Positions 51,197-59,349 of a stretch of 64,000 nt of DNA are shown piece after piece. The stretch comes from Streptomyces violaceusniger Tu 4113 (GTDB lineage Bacteria > Actinomycetota > Actinomycetes > Streptomycetales > Streptomycetaceae). A model generated the notes under the pieces. The model did not search any database. It was not told the origin of the DNA and saw only the letters and a program-made list of their open reading frames with translations. A program made the translations under genes and the position numbers. Each line of letters opens with the position of its first letter. The stretch's first letter is position 1. Location of the stretch: assembly GCF_000147815.2 (NCBI RefSeq), contig NC_015957.1:3844001-3908000 (forward strand). The letters are read 5' to 3'.

Positions 51197-53014
51197 GTAC
51201 GCCCGCAGCTTCCGGTACAGCGTGGCCCGGCCGATGCCCAGGGACTCGGCGGCCCGCACCTTGTTGTCCCCGTGGCGGCGCAGCGCCTCCAGGATCGCCG
51301 TGCGCTCCGCCCGTTCCATGCCACTCAGGCGGCGGGTGGCCGGTGGCACCCGCAGTCCGTACGGCAGCTCCTCGCGCCGCACCGGCCCGGTGGCGCGGCG
51401 GCGCTCGGCCACCTCCCTTACGACATGGGCGAGTTCGGTGACATTGCCCGGCCAGGTGTGCTGCTCCAGCGCCCGGCGCGCGTCCAGGCTCCAGGCCAGC
51501 GGGGGACGTCCGGGGGAGGGGCGCCGGGCGAGGCCCGCCAGCAGCGCCGGGATGTCCTCGACGCGCTCGCGCAGCGGCGGCAGCGTCACCGACCGGGCCG
51601 AGAGGATGTCCAGCAGCCGGCTCAGACACGGACCGGTCGGCGCACCCGGGGTATGCGTCGCCACCAACGGCACCGCAGGACGCTCCTCCAGCAGCGAGAG
51701 CAGCGCGGCCACATCGGACTGGCCCAGCCGCTCGGCGTGGCGCAGAAGCAGCGGCGGTGCGCCCCCGTCCCCCTCCGCAAGCGCACGGCACCAGCGCGGG
51801 ACCTCACCGGCCACTTGCTCGGCGGCGTCGACCAGACGCGGTGCGGCCGTGTCCCGGCGGCCGAGCAGGGCGCGGGCCAGCGCGGTCTTGCCCACGCCCG
51901 GCTCGCCGATCAGCAGCAGTGGCTCCGTGGCCCGCGCCAGCTCCGTCGCCCGGGAGACGGCCACCCGCCAGGGCGGGGACGTGCCCACGAGCCCCGGGAG
52001 CCGGTCAGGGCCCGGCCGTTCCGCCGCCCGCGCCCGCCGGGCCGGGCACACCGTGGCGACGGCCCCGACGACCTCGCCCCCGTGCACCACGCGCGTCATC
52101 CTCACGGTGAGCCCGGCGCCGTCCGGTACGGCGATCTCCTCCGGTGCCCCGGAGTGCGCGCCTTCCGGTCCGGCGTCCGCGTCCTCCGGTCCGGCGTCCG
52201 CGCCTTCCGGTCCGGCGTCCGCGTCCCTGAGGAGGGCCGTGGCGTGCCGTTCCAGCCGCGCCAGCGTCTCGTGCGACAGCAGCCGCGCGGCCTCCGGGCT
52301 GACGAGGCGGCTGCTGCCGTCGAGCGACACCACGGCCGCCCCGTCGGCCCGCTGACGCAGATACGCGTCGAGCAGCACCCGCTCCGGCGGGCGCGCCCGG
52401 CCCAGCAGCTCCGTCTCGACGGCGTGCGCGGTGGCCTCGGCGACCGCCGCGCCCGGGTGGGCGGTACGGCCCTCGCCCAGCGGGGCCACCACGGTGATGG
52501 TGCCGGCCGGGCGGCCCGCCGTCGGCTCGTACAGCGGCACGCTGACCGCCGACACCTCCTGCCACAGGTCGAGGAAGTGCTCCGGGCCGTGGACCTCGGC
52601 CCGGCGCCCCGTGCGCAGCGCGAGCGCGGCGCTGTTGTGCCCGACCGCCTTCTCCGACAGATCGAGACCGGCCACATCGGCGGACGGGTCGGTGTAACGG
52701 CCGCCGCCCGACCACAGCGCGCGGCAGCGGGAGTCGACCAGCACCAGTCCCATCTCACCGCTCAGCGTGGGCGCCACGCGGTCCAGCGCGGGGCGCGCCG
52801 CGGCCAGCAGCGGTGAATCCTCGGGCGGCCGGACCCTGGGCAGGGCCACCAGATCGCGCGGTACGCCGAAGAACCGCGCCCGCCGCCAGGCTTCGGCGAG
52901 GTCCTCGGGGACGCCGTCGCCCGGTGGCCGTCCGCTGAGGAACCGGTCGCGCGCCCGGCGCAGGGATGAGAGGGCCGAGTCGGCGGGGGTGTCGTCGATG
53001 GTCGTCACAGCCAC
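51179..53014 (-). CDS. AcoR-like regulator (GAF-AAA-Fis), sigma-54 motif absent
   Basis: A 611-residue regulator. N-terminal GAF-type sensor (about 70-205; MGLVLVDSRCRALWSGG, HNSAALALRTGRRAEVHGPEHFLDLW), a PAS-like segment with a variable repeat insert (DAGPEGA-type heptapeptides, about 265-285), a degenerate AAA+ domain (about 335-520; GEPGVGKTALARALLG, PLRERVEDIPALLAGLA, QHTWPGNVTELAHVV) and a C-terminal Fis helix-turn-helix (RAERTAILEALRRHGDNKVRAAESLGIGRATLYRKL). The sigma-54 contact loop GAFTGA is missing, as in actinobacterial members that work with ordinary sigma factors. Divergent from the FAD monooxygenase, which it probably activates through the palindrome at 53034-53054. Confidence 0.88.
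   Translation of the reverse strand: MAVTTIDDTPADSALSSLRRARDRFLSGRPPGDGVPEDLAEAWRRARFFGVPRDLVALPRVRPPEDSPLLAAARPALDRVAPTLSGEMGLVLVDSRCRALWSGGGRYTDPSADVAGLDLSEKAVGHNSAALALRTGRRAEVHGPEHFLDLWQEVSAVSVPLYEPTAGRPAGTITVVAPLGEGRTAHPGAAVAEATAHAVETELLGRARPPERVLLDAYLRQRADGAAVVSLDGSSRLVSPEAARLLSHETLARLERHATALLRDADAGPEGADAGPEDADAGPEGAHSGAPEEIAVPDGAGLTVRMTRVVHGGEVVGAVATVCPARRARAAERPGPDRLPGLVGTSPPWRVAVSRATELARATEPLLLIGEPGVGKTALARALLGRRDTAAPRLVDAAEQVAGEVPRWCRALAEGDGGAPPLLLRHAERLGQSDVAALLSLLEERPAVPLVATHTPGAPTGPCLSRLLDILSARSVTLPPLRERVEDIPALLAGLARRPSPGRPPLAWSLDARRALEQHTWPGNVTELAHVVREVAERRRATGPVRREELPYGLRVPPATRRLSGMERAERTAILEALRRHGDNKVRAAESLGIGRATLYRKLRAYGMDQA
52158..52220 (-). repeat. Three 21-base tandem repeats inside the AcoR-like gene
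   Basis: Three in-frame units (52158-52178, 52179-52199, 52200-52220) differ at only three positions; units 1 and 3 are identical. They encode DAGPEGA/DAGPEDA/DAGPEGA, an acidic, probably flexible insert between the sensor regions. Confidence 0.85.
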
Positions 53015-53033
53015 TCCACCGTATACGTCGCCG

Positions 53034-53054
53034 GTGTTTCGAAATGAGACACCT
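53034..53054. promoter_or_regulatory. Palindromic site between regulator and monooxygenase
   Basis: GGTGTTTC (53034-53041) and GAGACACC (53047-53054) form an 8-base inverted repeat with one mismatch and a 5-base spacer. TGTTTC-n-GAnACA arrangements are typical upstream activating sites of AcoR-like Fis regulators. Confidence 0.55.
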
Positions 53055-53122
53055 CGGGGCCCGGGTTCTGGAACAAGATCACCAATGGTCGATCGCCGGT
53101 CGTCATGGCCGATCGAGGATCG

Positions 53123-53150
53123 TCGCCGGTCGCCGGTCGCCGGTCGCCGG
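53123..53150. repeat. Four TCGCCGG heptamers in the promoter region
   Basis: Four exact head-to-tail copies of TCGCCGG, in the leader between the palindromic site and the monooxygenase gene; further GCCGGTCGTC-like copies flank them. Confidence 0.8.
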
Positions 53151-53204
53151 GAGACCGCCGGTCGTCAGGAGATCGCCCATCACCCGGAGAGGAGCCCTTC
53201 AGCA

Positions 53205-54953
53205 GTGGAGACCGTCGAGACCGACGTACTGGTCGTGGGCAGTGGCCCCGCCGGCGCCGCGACGGCGCTCGCCTTGAGCACCTACGGCGTGCCCAACGTC
53301 ATGGTCACCCGGTACGGAAGCCTGGCGGACACGCCCCGTGCGCACATCACCAACCAGCGCACCATGGAGGTGCTGCGCGACCTCGGCGTCGAGGACCAGA
53401 TCACCGCCCAGGCCACGCCGCAGCCGCTGATGGGGAACACCGTCTTCTGCACCAGCCTCGCGGGCGAGGAGCTGGGACGGCTGCGCTCCTGGGGCAATGA
53501 CCCGCTCGTCCAGGCCGCGCATGAACTGGCCAGCCCCAGCCGGATGTGCGACATGCCCCAGCACCTGATGGAGCCGGTGCTGGTGAACGCCGCGGTCTCC
53601 CGGGGCACCGCGCTGCGCTTCCACACCGAGTACCTCTCCCACGAGCAGTCGGACGACGGCGTGACCGTGCTGGTCGAGGACCGGTTGCGCGGGGACACCT
53701 ACCGCGTCCGGGCCCGCTATCTGGTCGGCGCGGACGGCGGACGCAGCCGTGTCGTGGAGAACGCCGGGCTGCCCACGGTCGGCCGGATGGGCGTCGCGGG
53801 CAGCCTCAACATCGTCTTCGAGGCGGATCTCACCGACCTGACCGCCCATCGCCCCTCCACGCTCTACTGGGTGCTGGCCCCCGGCGCGACGGTGGGCGGC
53901 ATCGGCGCGGGCCTGGTGCGCTGTGTGCGCCCCTGGACCGAGTGGATGGTGGTGTGGGGCTACGACCTGGAGGCGGGCCCGCCGGACCTCACCGAGGAGT
54001 TCGCGCGGTCCGTGGTGCACCGGCTGCTCGGCGACGACACGATCCCCGTGCGCATCACCTCGACCTCCGCGTGGACCGTCAACCATCTGTACGCCGAGAC
54101 CTACGCCGACCGGCGGGTGCTGTGCGCGGGCGACGCCGTCCACCGCCATCCGCCGTCCAACGGGCTGGGCTCCAACACTTCCGTCCAGGACGCGTACAAC
54201 CTCGCCTGGAAGCTCAAGCTGGTCCTCGACGGCACCGCCGCCCCCGCCCTTCTGGACAGCTACTCCGCCGAACGGGCACCGGTGGGACGGCAGATCGTCG
54301 AGCGGGCCAATCGGAGCATCGGTGAGACCGCGCCGGTCTTCGAGGCGCTGGGTGTGCTCGCCACCTCCGACACCGAGCAGATGTGGCGCAATGTCGACGC
54401 CCGTAAGGCCGCCACGCCCGAGGGCGCGAAGCAACGGCAGGGACTGCGCGAGGCCATCGCGGCCAAGGTGTACGAGTTCAACGCGCACGGTGTGGAGATG
54501 AACCAGCGGTACGTCTCGGACGCCATCGTCCCCGACGGCACCCCCGACCCCGGTTTCGGCCGCGACCCGGAACTGTACCACCAGCCCACCACACGCCCCG
54601 GCGCCAAGCTGCCGCATGCGTGGGTCGTCCGGGGCCGTGACCGGCTGTCCACCCTCGACCTCGGCGGCCACGGCCGGTTCACCCTCTTCACCGGCATCGG
54701 CGGGGACTGCTGGGAGGAGGCCGCCGCGGCGGCCCGGAAGGAACTCGGCGTGGAGCTCGTCACCGTCTCCATCGGCCCGGGCCAGGAGTACGAGGACCCG
54801 TACGGCGACTGGGCCCGGCTGCGCGAGATCGGCGACTGCGGGGCCCTGCTGACCCGCCCCGACAACCACATCGGCTTCCGCCACCCCGAAACGTCCCCGC
54901 ACGCCGGGGAGTTGCTGATCGGGGCGCTACGGAAGATTCTCGGCCACGGCTGA
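53205..54953 (+). CDS. FAD-dependent aromatic monooxygenase (phenol hydroxylase type)
   Basis: A 582-residue class A flavoprotein hydroxylase. FAD motifs: DVLVVGSGPAGAATALAL, DG motif LVGADGGRSRV, and GD motif LCAGDAVHRHPPSNGLGSNTSVQDAYNLAWKL. The C-terminal thioredoxin-like domain (about 430-580; LPHAWVVRGRDRLSTLDLGG) is that of phenol 2-monooxygenase/2,4-dichlorophenol hydroxylase relatives. Uses NAD(P)H and O2 to hydroxylate an aromatic ring; substrate unknown. Probably controlled by the divergent AcoR-like regulator. GTG at 53205 follows GAGAGGAG; no upstream in-frame sequence resembles the family. Confidence 0.88.
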   Translation: METVETDVLVVGSGPAGAATALALSTYGVPNVMVTRYGSLADTPRAHITNQRTMEVLRDLGVEDQITAQATPQPLMGNTVFCTSLAGEELGRLRSWGNDPLVQAAHELASPSRMCDMPQHLMEPVLVNAAVSRGTALRFHTEYLSHEQSDDGVTVLVEDRLRGDTYRVRARYLVGADGGRSRVVENAGLPTVGRMGVAGSLNIVFEADLTDLTAHRPSTLYWVLAPGATVGGIGAGLVRCVRPWTEWMVVWGYDLEAGPPDLTEEFARSVVHRLLGDDTIPVRITSTSAWTVNHLYAETYADRRVLCAGDAVHRHPPSNGLGSNTSVQDAYNLAWKLKLVLDGTAAPALLDSYSAERAPVGRQIVERANRSIGETAPVFEALGVLATSDTEQMWRNVDARKAATPEGAKQRQGLREAIAAKVYEFNAHGVEMNQRYVSDAIVPDGTPDPGFGRDPELYHQPTTRPGAKLPHAWVVRGRDRLSTLDLGGHGRFTLFTGIGGDCWEEAAAAARKELGVELVTVSIGPGQEYEDPYGDWARLREIGDCGALLTRPDNHIGFRHPETSPHAGELLIGALRKILGHG

Positions 54954-54995
54954 CACCCACCCCCCGGCGCAAGGAGCTCAACCTGGGGCTCCATC

Positions 54996-55037
54996 ATGGA
55001 CACGCCCACATCCCCAGAGAAACCGTTAGTGAGATGA
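54996..55037 (+). other. Possible 13-codon leader ORF with TTA, overlapping YceI start
   Basis: ATG at 54996 opens a 13-residue frame (MDTPTSPEKPLVR) whose TGA overlaps the YceI ATG (ATGA). Codon 11 is TTA. AAGGAG lies upstream at 54971-54976 but 19 bases away, so translation is uncertain. If translated, it could couple YceI expression to bldA tRNA supply. Confidence 0.25.
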
Positions 55038-55957
55038 CTGCAATGCCCCTCGCACTGCTCCGGCGCATGCGCACCAGGCGTCCGGACCGCGGATCAGGAC
55101 TCAGGATCCCCCTGCCCGTGGGTGCCGGAGCCTTCAGCTGCGAGGTCCTGGACCCCGTCGGCCAGGCCCTGGGCGGCGTGGAGGTCACCGTCGCCGAGAC
55201 GCGTGGCGCCGCCCGTACGGTGGCCAAGGCCACCACCGATCCACACGGCCTGTTCCTCGCCACACTCGAACCGGGGCAGTACACCGTGCTGCTCACCGGA
55301 AGCGGGCTGCAGCCCAACCGCCTCACCGTCGACATCGCCCACGGCCAGAGCGAACCGCCCCGCCGGGTGCAGATGGAACCCTCCCAGCAACTGGAACTCC
55401 CACCGCCGGGCACCTGGCTCTTCGACCCGCCGCACACTGCGATCCGCTTCATCGCCCGCCACGTCGGCATGGCCAATGTGCACGGCCGCTTCACCCGCTT
55501 CCGGGGCGGCATCCACATCGCCGAGCGGATGGAGGACTCCCGCGTCGAGGTCGTCATCGACGCCTCCAGCATCAACACCGGCAACAACACCCGCGACAAC
55601 CACCTGCGCTCGGCGGACTTCCTCGACGTCGAGAACTTCCCGGAGATCCACTTCGCCAGCAACCGCTTCACCTGGCGCAGCGGACCAAAATGGACCCTCC
55701 AGGGCCCCCTCACCATGCACGGCGTCAGCCGCTCGGTGAACCTGGACACCACCTACCTCGGCGCCGTGAACGGCGGCTACGACCAGGAACTGCGCTGTGC
55801 CGCCCTCGCCACGGCGGAACTGCACCGTGAGGACTACACGCTGAACTGGCGCAACATGCTCGCCCGCGGCATCGCCGTGGTCGGCCCCACGGTCAAGCTG
55901 GAGCTCGACATCCAGGCGATGTACCGCAACCACGACACGCCGACGCCGCCCGAGTAG
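55034..55957 (+). CDS. YceI-family protein with N-terminal carboxypeptidase-regulatory-like domain
   Basis: A 307-residue protein. A beta-sandwich CarboxypepD_reg-like domain (about 35-115; FSCEVLDPVGQALGGVEVTV, GLFLATLEPGQYTVLL) precedes a YceI lipocalin-like barrel (about 125-297; WLFDPPHTAIRFIARHVGMANVHGRF, IDASSINTGNNTRDNHLRSADFLDVENFPEI, LTMHGVSRSVNL). YceI proteins bind isoprenoid or other hydrophobic ligands and are often secreted; no signal peptide is evident here, so it may be cytosolic. The start has no good ribosome site, unless translation is coupled from the small frame that overlaps it. Confidence 0.85.
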   Translation: MTAMPLALLRRMRTRRPDRGSGLRIPLPVGAGAFSCEVLDPVGQALGGVEVTVAETRGAARTVAKATTDPHGLFLATLEPGQYTVLLTGSGLQPNRLTVDIAHGQSEPPRRVQMEPSQQLELPPPGTWLFDPPHTAIRFIARHVGMANVHGRFTRFRGGIHIAERMEDSRVEVVIDASSINTGNNTRDNHLRSADFLDVENFPEIHFASNRFTWRSGPKWTLQGPLTMHGVSRSVNLDTTYLGAVNGGYDQELRCAALATAELHREDYTLNWRNMLARGIAVVGPTVKLELDIQAMYRNHDTPTPPE

Positions 55958-55981
55958 TCCGCTACCCGGCGTTACCCGGCA

Positions 55982-56017
55982 GGCGATGGGGCGGGCTTTG
56001 CGGCCCGCCCCATCGCC
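55982..56017. terminator. Bidirectional terminator
   Basis: A perfect 15-bp GC-rich stem (55982-55996 with 56003-56017, loop TTTGCG) between convergent YceI and DUF3761 genes. Confidence 0.85.
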
Positions 56018-56025
56018 GTGTCAGA

Positions 56026-56583
56026 TCACCTGTAGAAGACGGCGACACCACCGTGATGCGAGCACGCGCCCTGGTGGTGGGCGGCGTAGGAGTAGGTCCC
56101 GTCGTTGCAGAGCGCCGTGGCACCGCTGCTCGATCCGCCTGTGCTGCTGGACGAGGAACTGCCGGACGACCCGCCGGACGAGGAGCCGGACGAACCGCCG
56201 CCCCCGGAGCCCGACGAGGACGATCCGCCGGATGACGTGCCGCCACCACCGGTGGAGGAGGACGAGTCGTCCTCAGCACTCTTCGTCGACTTGGGCGCGG
56301 GCTTCGGCTTCGGCTTTGGCTTCGGCTTCGCGGTGACGGTCTTGGTGACCGTCACGGTGGGTGTCGGTTCGGCAGTGTGCTTCACCTGGGCGGGCTTGGC
56401 CGTGACGGTGACCGTCACCTTGGGCCTGGGCTTGTCGCCGTCCGCCGCCTTCGCGTCCTCGCCCTGGCCCGACCCTATGCCGACTCCGGCGAAGAGCAGG
56501 ATGGCCGCGACCGGGATGGCGACGCGCTTGCGTGCCCATCCGGGGCGTCTCGGTGCCGGTGATGGCTGGTTATTCCAGGACAT
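56026..56583 (-). CDS. Membrane-anchored or secreted DUF3761 protein
   Basis: A 185-residue protein: short cytoplasmic N-terminus (NNQPSPAPRRPGWARKR), one hydrophobic segment (about 20-38), a Lys/Pro/Thr stretch (KPKPKPKPKPAPK), an extreme Ser/Gly linker (about 115-160), and a C-terminal DUF3761 motif (CNDGTYSYAAHHQGACSHHGG) with paired Cys and His that could bind metal or form a disulfide. Function unknown. The ATG follows a GGGGGGA site. Confidence 0.82.
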   Translation of the reverse strand: MSWNNQPSPAPRRPGWARKRVAIPVAAILLFAGVGIGSGQGEDAKAADGDKPRPKVTVTVTAKPAQVKHTAEPTPTVTVTKTVTAKPKPKPKPKPAPKSTKSAEDDSSSSTGGGGTSSGGSSSSGSGGGGSSGSSSGGSSGSSSSSSTGGSSSGATALCNDGTYSYAAHHQGACSHHGGVAVFYR

Positions 56584-56669
56584 GGTCCCCCCTTGAGTGA
56601 TACGTGAGGAACCGACCCTAGCCACGCTGATTGAAAAGTGAAGAGGTTGTGTGTGCTTGGTGTTCATAT

Positions 56670-56695
56670 CGTGACCGGGCGTCACGGGTCCGTGA
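56670..56695. promoter_or_regulatory. Overlapping palindromes upstream of glutathione peroxidase
   Basis: CGTGAC-N5-GTCACG (56670-56686) overlaps TCACGG-GT-CCGTGA (56682-56695). A TAGATT -10-like hexamer follows at 56701-56706, placing the palindromes over the -35 region: a likely operator. Confidence 0.5.
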
Positions 56696-56743
56696 GCGCA
56701 TAGATTTGGGCTCACCCACCGAACGACGAAGGCGGTTGATCCC

Positions 56744-57232
56744 ATGAGCCTGTACGACATTCCCCTGCACACCCTTACCGGCGAGCCGACCTCTCTCGGT
56801 GAGCATCGGGGCGCGGCGCTGCTGGTGGTCAATGTGGCGTCCAAGTGCGGTCTCACCCCGCAGTACGAGGGGCTCGAGCGGCTGCAGCAGCGTTATGCCG
56901 AGCGCGGGTTCACCGTGCTGGGGGTTCCGTGCAATCAGTTCGCCGGGCAGGAGCCGGGGACGAGCGAGGAGATCCAGACGTTCTGCTCGACGACCTACGG
57001 CGTGTCCTTCCCGCTGCTGGAGAAGATCGATGTCAACGGCGAGCAGCGGCATCCGCTCTACGCCGAGCTGACGCGGACGCCGGACGCGCAGGGCGAGGCG
57101 GGGGATGTGCAGTGGAACTTCGAGAAGTTCCTGATCTCGCCGGAGGGTGACGTCGTGGGCCGGTTCCGGCCGCGCACCGAGCCGGAGGCGGACGACGTCG
57201 TCGCCGCGATCGAGGCGCGGCTTCCCCGGTGA
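56744..57232 (+). CDS. Glutathione peroxidase-family thiol peroxidase
   Basis: A 162-residue GPx-fold peroxidase. Catalytic Cys in VNVASKCGLTPQYEGL (Cys, not selenocysteine), resolving Cys in FCSTTYGV, plus GVPCNQFAGQEPG and WNFEKFLI with the catalytic Gln and Trp. As actinomycetes make mycothiol instead of glutathione, thioredoxin or mycothiol is the likelier reductant. Overlapping palindromes upstream suggest specific, perhaps stress, regulation. Confidence 0.93.
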   Translation: MSLYDIPLHTLTGEPTSLGEHRGAALLVVNVASKCGLTPQYEGLERLQQRYAERGFTVLGVPCNQFAGQEPGTSEEIQTFCSTTYGVSFPLLEKIDVNGEQRHPLYAELTRTPDAQGEAGDVQWNFEKFLISPEGDVVGRFRPRTEPEADDVVAAIEARLPR

Positions 57233-57238
57233 AAACGA

Positions 57239-57273
57239 CGGCGGGCGAGGGGCCCGAGGCCCCTCGCCCGCCG
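57239..57273. terminator. Bidirectional terminator
   Basis: A perfect 16-bp stem (57239-57254 with 57258-57273, loop CGA) between convergent genes. Confidence 0.85.
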
Positions 57274-57293
57274 GGTCGATCCCGTACCCGGGC

Positions 57294-59150
57294 TCAGCCG
57301 CGTTCCGCGGCAAACGCGGTCAGCCACGCCAGCGGCGCGTTCCAGTTGATCGCCACCTCATTGGTGGAGTACGAGCCGATGTCGTCGATGTAGCACGCCG
57401 CGGGCGCGCAGCCCGGGAGCTTCTCCTGCGCCACCGGATCCTCCAGCCCCGCGTTGGCCCCGCCCGCGATGGATCCGGCGGGCGGGTTCGGCAGCGAGGC
57501 GTCGTACTGATGCGCCCAGAAGCGGTGGTGCTGGTTCTGCGCGGCGTGCTCGCCGTAGCCGGTGACGTACGACTGGCCGAGCGCGTTGCGGCCGAGCAGA
57601 TAGTCCAGCGTCTCCAGCGCCCCGGTGCGGTAGCGCCGCTGCTTGGTGAGCTCGTAGGCGACGGCCATGACGGTCCCGTTGTTGGCCACCTGGCCGTTGG
57701 AGCCCCACACATAGCCGTCCGCCGGCAGCGGCACCCCATAGCCCTGACCGGCCATCGTGCTCAGTTGCCCATCGGCGGCAGAGACCACGGACGCGCGGAC
57801 GCGGGCGAGGTCGGTGGCGGGCAGGCCGTTGGGGACGGTGGCCAGGACGATCCGGCCGAGGGGCGCGGTGTCCTGCCAGTTGAAGCCGAGCGGGGTGAAC
57901 ACATCGCTCGCGGTGTGGTACGGCGAGGAGGTGACCGCGTCCCGGTACCGCGCCTCCCCGGTGGTCGCGTACAGCTCCGCCGCCGCCCAGTAGAACTCGT
58001 CGCCCACCTCGGTGTCGTCGTACGCCCCACCGCCGGTGGAGTCGGAACCCGGTGCGAGCACCTCCGGGTTCGCCTGCGCGGCGGCCCAGGCACGGCGCGC
58101 GGAGTCCAGGCAGCGGGCGGCGAAGGCGGCGTCGTACGGTGCGTAGACCCGGGCGCACTGCGCCGCCGCAGCGGCCAGATTGAGGGTCGCGGCGGTGGAC
58201 GGAGCATGCAGCTCACGCGGCTCGGCGTCCCGCTCCGGACGGGTGGGCAGCCCGGTCCACGCGGCGTCGTGGACCTTGTGGAAGGCCATCCCCGCCCGTG
58301 GCGCGCCCTCCGGGAGCTGCATGCGCATCAGGAACTCCAGCTCCCAGCGCCCCTCGTCGAGCACATCGGGGATCCCATTGCCGCGCTCGGGGACGCGCAG
58401 CGTGGAGTCCCCGAGCGCCGCCGCGTGCCCCGTGCGCTTCGCGCGCTCGAAGGAGTTGACGAGCTGCCAGACCGCGAGACCACCGTTGACCACGTATTTG
58501 CCCTGGTCACCCGCGTCGTACCAGCCGCCGCGCACATCCCGGGTGTAGTCGCACACCCCGCTGACGCAGGGCACGGCGGTGTCACCCCGATTGGGAGCGA
58601 CCCCCAGATGGCCCGCCGGGCGTGCGTATGCCGCACCGGCCAGGGACGCCTCGATGGGGATACCGCTGCGCTGCTGGTAGAAGAAGGACATGGCGTCCGC
58701 GCGCAGCCCGTCGTAGAGGTTCGCGCGGATGTCGAAGGGATGGCTGGTCCGGCCGTCCACGGTGAGCGTGTAGCCGGTGCCCGTCCCCTGGTACGCGGAG
58801 AAGTCCACCAGATGGGCCGACTGCCCGGAGGCGGCGTCCGCGCCCCGTACGGCGGTGGTGCCCGAGGCGGCGGTGCGGCCCGCCGCGTCGCGCAGTTGCC
58901 AGGGCAGGGCGGTGGCGCTCGCGCTCACGACGGTGGCGCGTTTGGGGCCGTCCGGCAGATACCCGAGCTGATTGACCTGGACGGCGGACGGCGCGGCGGA
59001 GGCGGTGGCACGGGTGGTAAGAGCCGCGGGCGCCGCGGAGGAGTCCGCTCCGGCGGGCGCGGACTGGGCGGCGATCAGCAGCAGTGCGCCGGTCAGCAGC
59101 GCGGTGGCGGTCCGCGCACCGCGCGGACGGGGTAACAGGGGCACGGGCAT
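57294..59150 (-). CDS. Secreted GH9 endoglucanase (cellulase)
   Basis: A 618-residue exported GH9 enzyme. Signal peptide (1-36), CelD-type N-terminal Ig domain (about 55-140; [19 protein letters not shown]), then the (alpha/alpha)6 catalytic domain. Nucleophile region is [17 protein letters not shown] (Asp pair), with [17 protein letters not shown] and the C-terminal acid region [20 protein letters not shown] (Glu). No cellulose-binding domain follows. A perfect CebR box 42 bases upstream of the start implies induction by cellobiose. Confidence 0.93.
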   Translation of the reverse strand: MPVPLLPRPRGARTATALLTGALLLIAAQSAPAGADSSAAPAALTTRATASAAPSAVQVNQLGYLPDGPKRATVVSASATALPWQLRDAAGRTAASGTTAVRGADAASGQSAHLVDFSAYQGTGTGYTLTVDGRTSHPFDIRANLYDGLRADAMSFFYQQRSGIPIEASLAGAAYARPAGHLGVAPNRGDTAVPCVSGVCDYTRDVRGGWYDAGDQGKYVVNGGLAVWQLVNSFERAKRTGHAAALGDSTLRVPERGNGIPDVLDEGRWELEFLMRMQLPEGAPRAGMAFHKVHDAAWTGLPTRPERDAEPRELHAPSTAATLNLAAAAAQCARVYAPYDAAFAARCLDSARRAWAAAQANPEVLAPGSDSTGGGAYDDTEVGDEFYWAAAELYATTGEARYRDAVTSSPYHTASDVFTPLGFNWQDTAPLGRIVLATVPNGLPATDLARVRASVVSAADGQLSTMAGQGYGVPLPADGYVWGSNGQVANNGTVMAVAYELTKQRRYRTGALETLDYLLGRNALGQSYVTGYGEHAAQNQHHRFWAHQYDASLPNPPAGSIAGGANAGLEDPVAQEKLPGCAPAACYIDDIGSYSTNEVAINWNAPLAWLTAFAAERG

Positions 59151-59191
59151 GACGGACCGTCCTTGGGAAGGCGTGGAAGATATGGGAGATG

Positions 59192-59205
59192 TGGGAGCGC
59201 TCCCA
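59192..59205. promoter_or_regulatory. CebR-type operator
   Basis: TGGGAGCGCTCCCA is a perfect 14-base palindrome identical to the CebR (LacI family) consensus that represses cellulase and cellobiose-uptake genes in Streptomyces. It lies upstream of the GH9 gene, next to an AT-rich TTTATGTAATGATG stretch. Confidence 0.85.
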
Positions 59206-59349
59206 ATTTATGTAATGATGTGATCGCAGTGCGTCAAGGGACTGGACGGGTGCACGGACCACCCCGCCCCTCCGTCACATCGCACCCGGCCCATCCGTCA
59301 GCACGGTGTGGCCTGCGACGGTGCGGTTTGCGACAAGGGGATGTGACCG

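Noticed and set aside
51179..53014. True sigma-54 enhancer-binding protein
   Set aside because: There is no GAFTGA loop and the AAA+ core is degenerate; actinomycetes of this type lack sigma-54.
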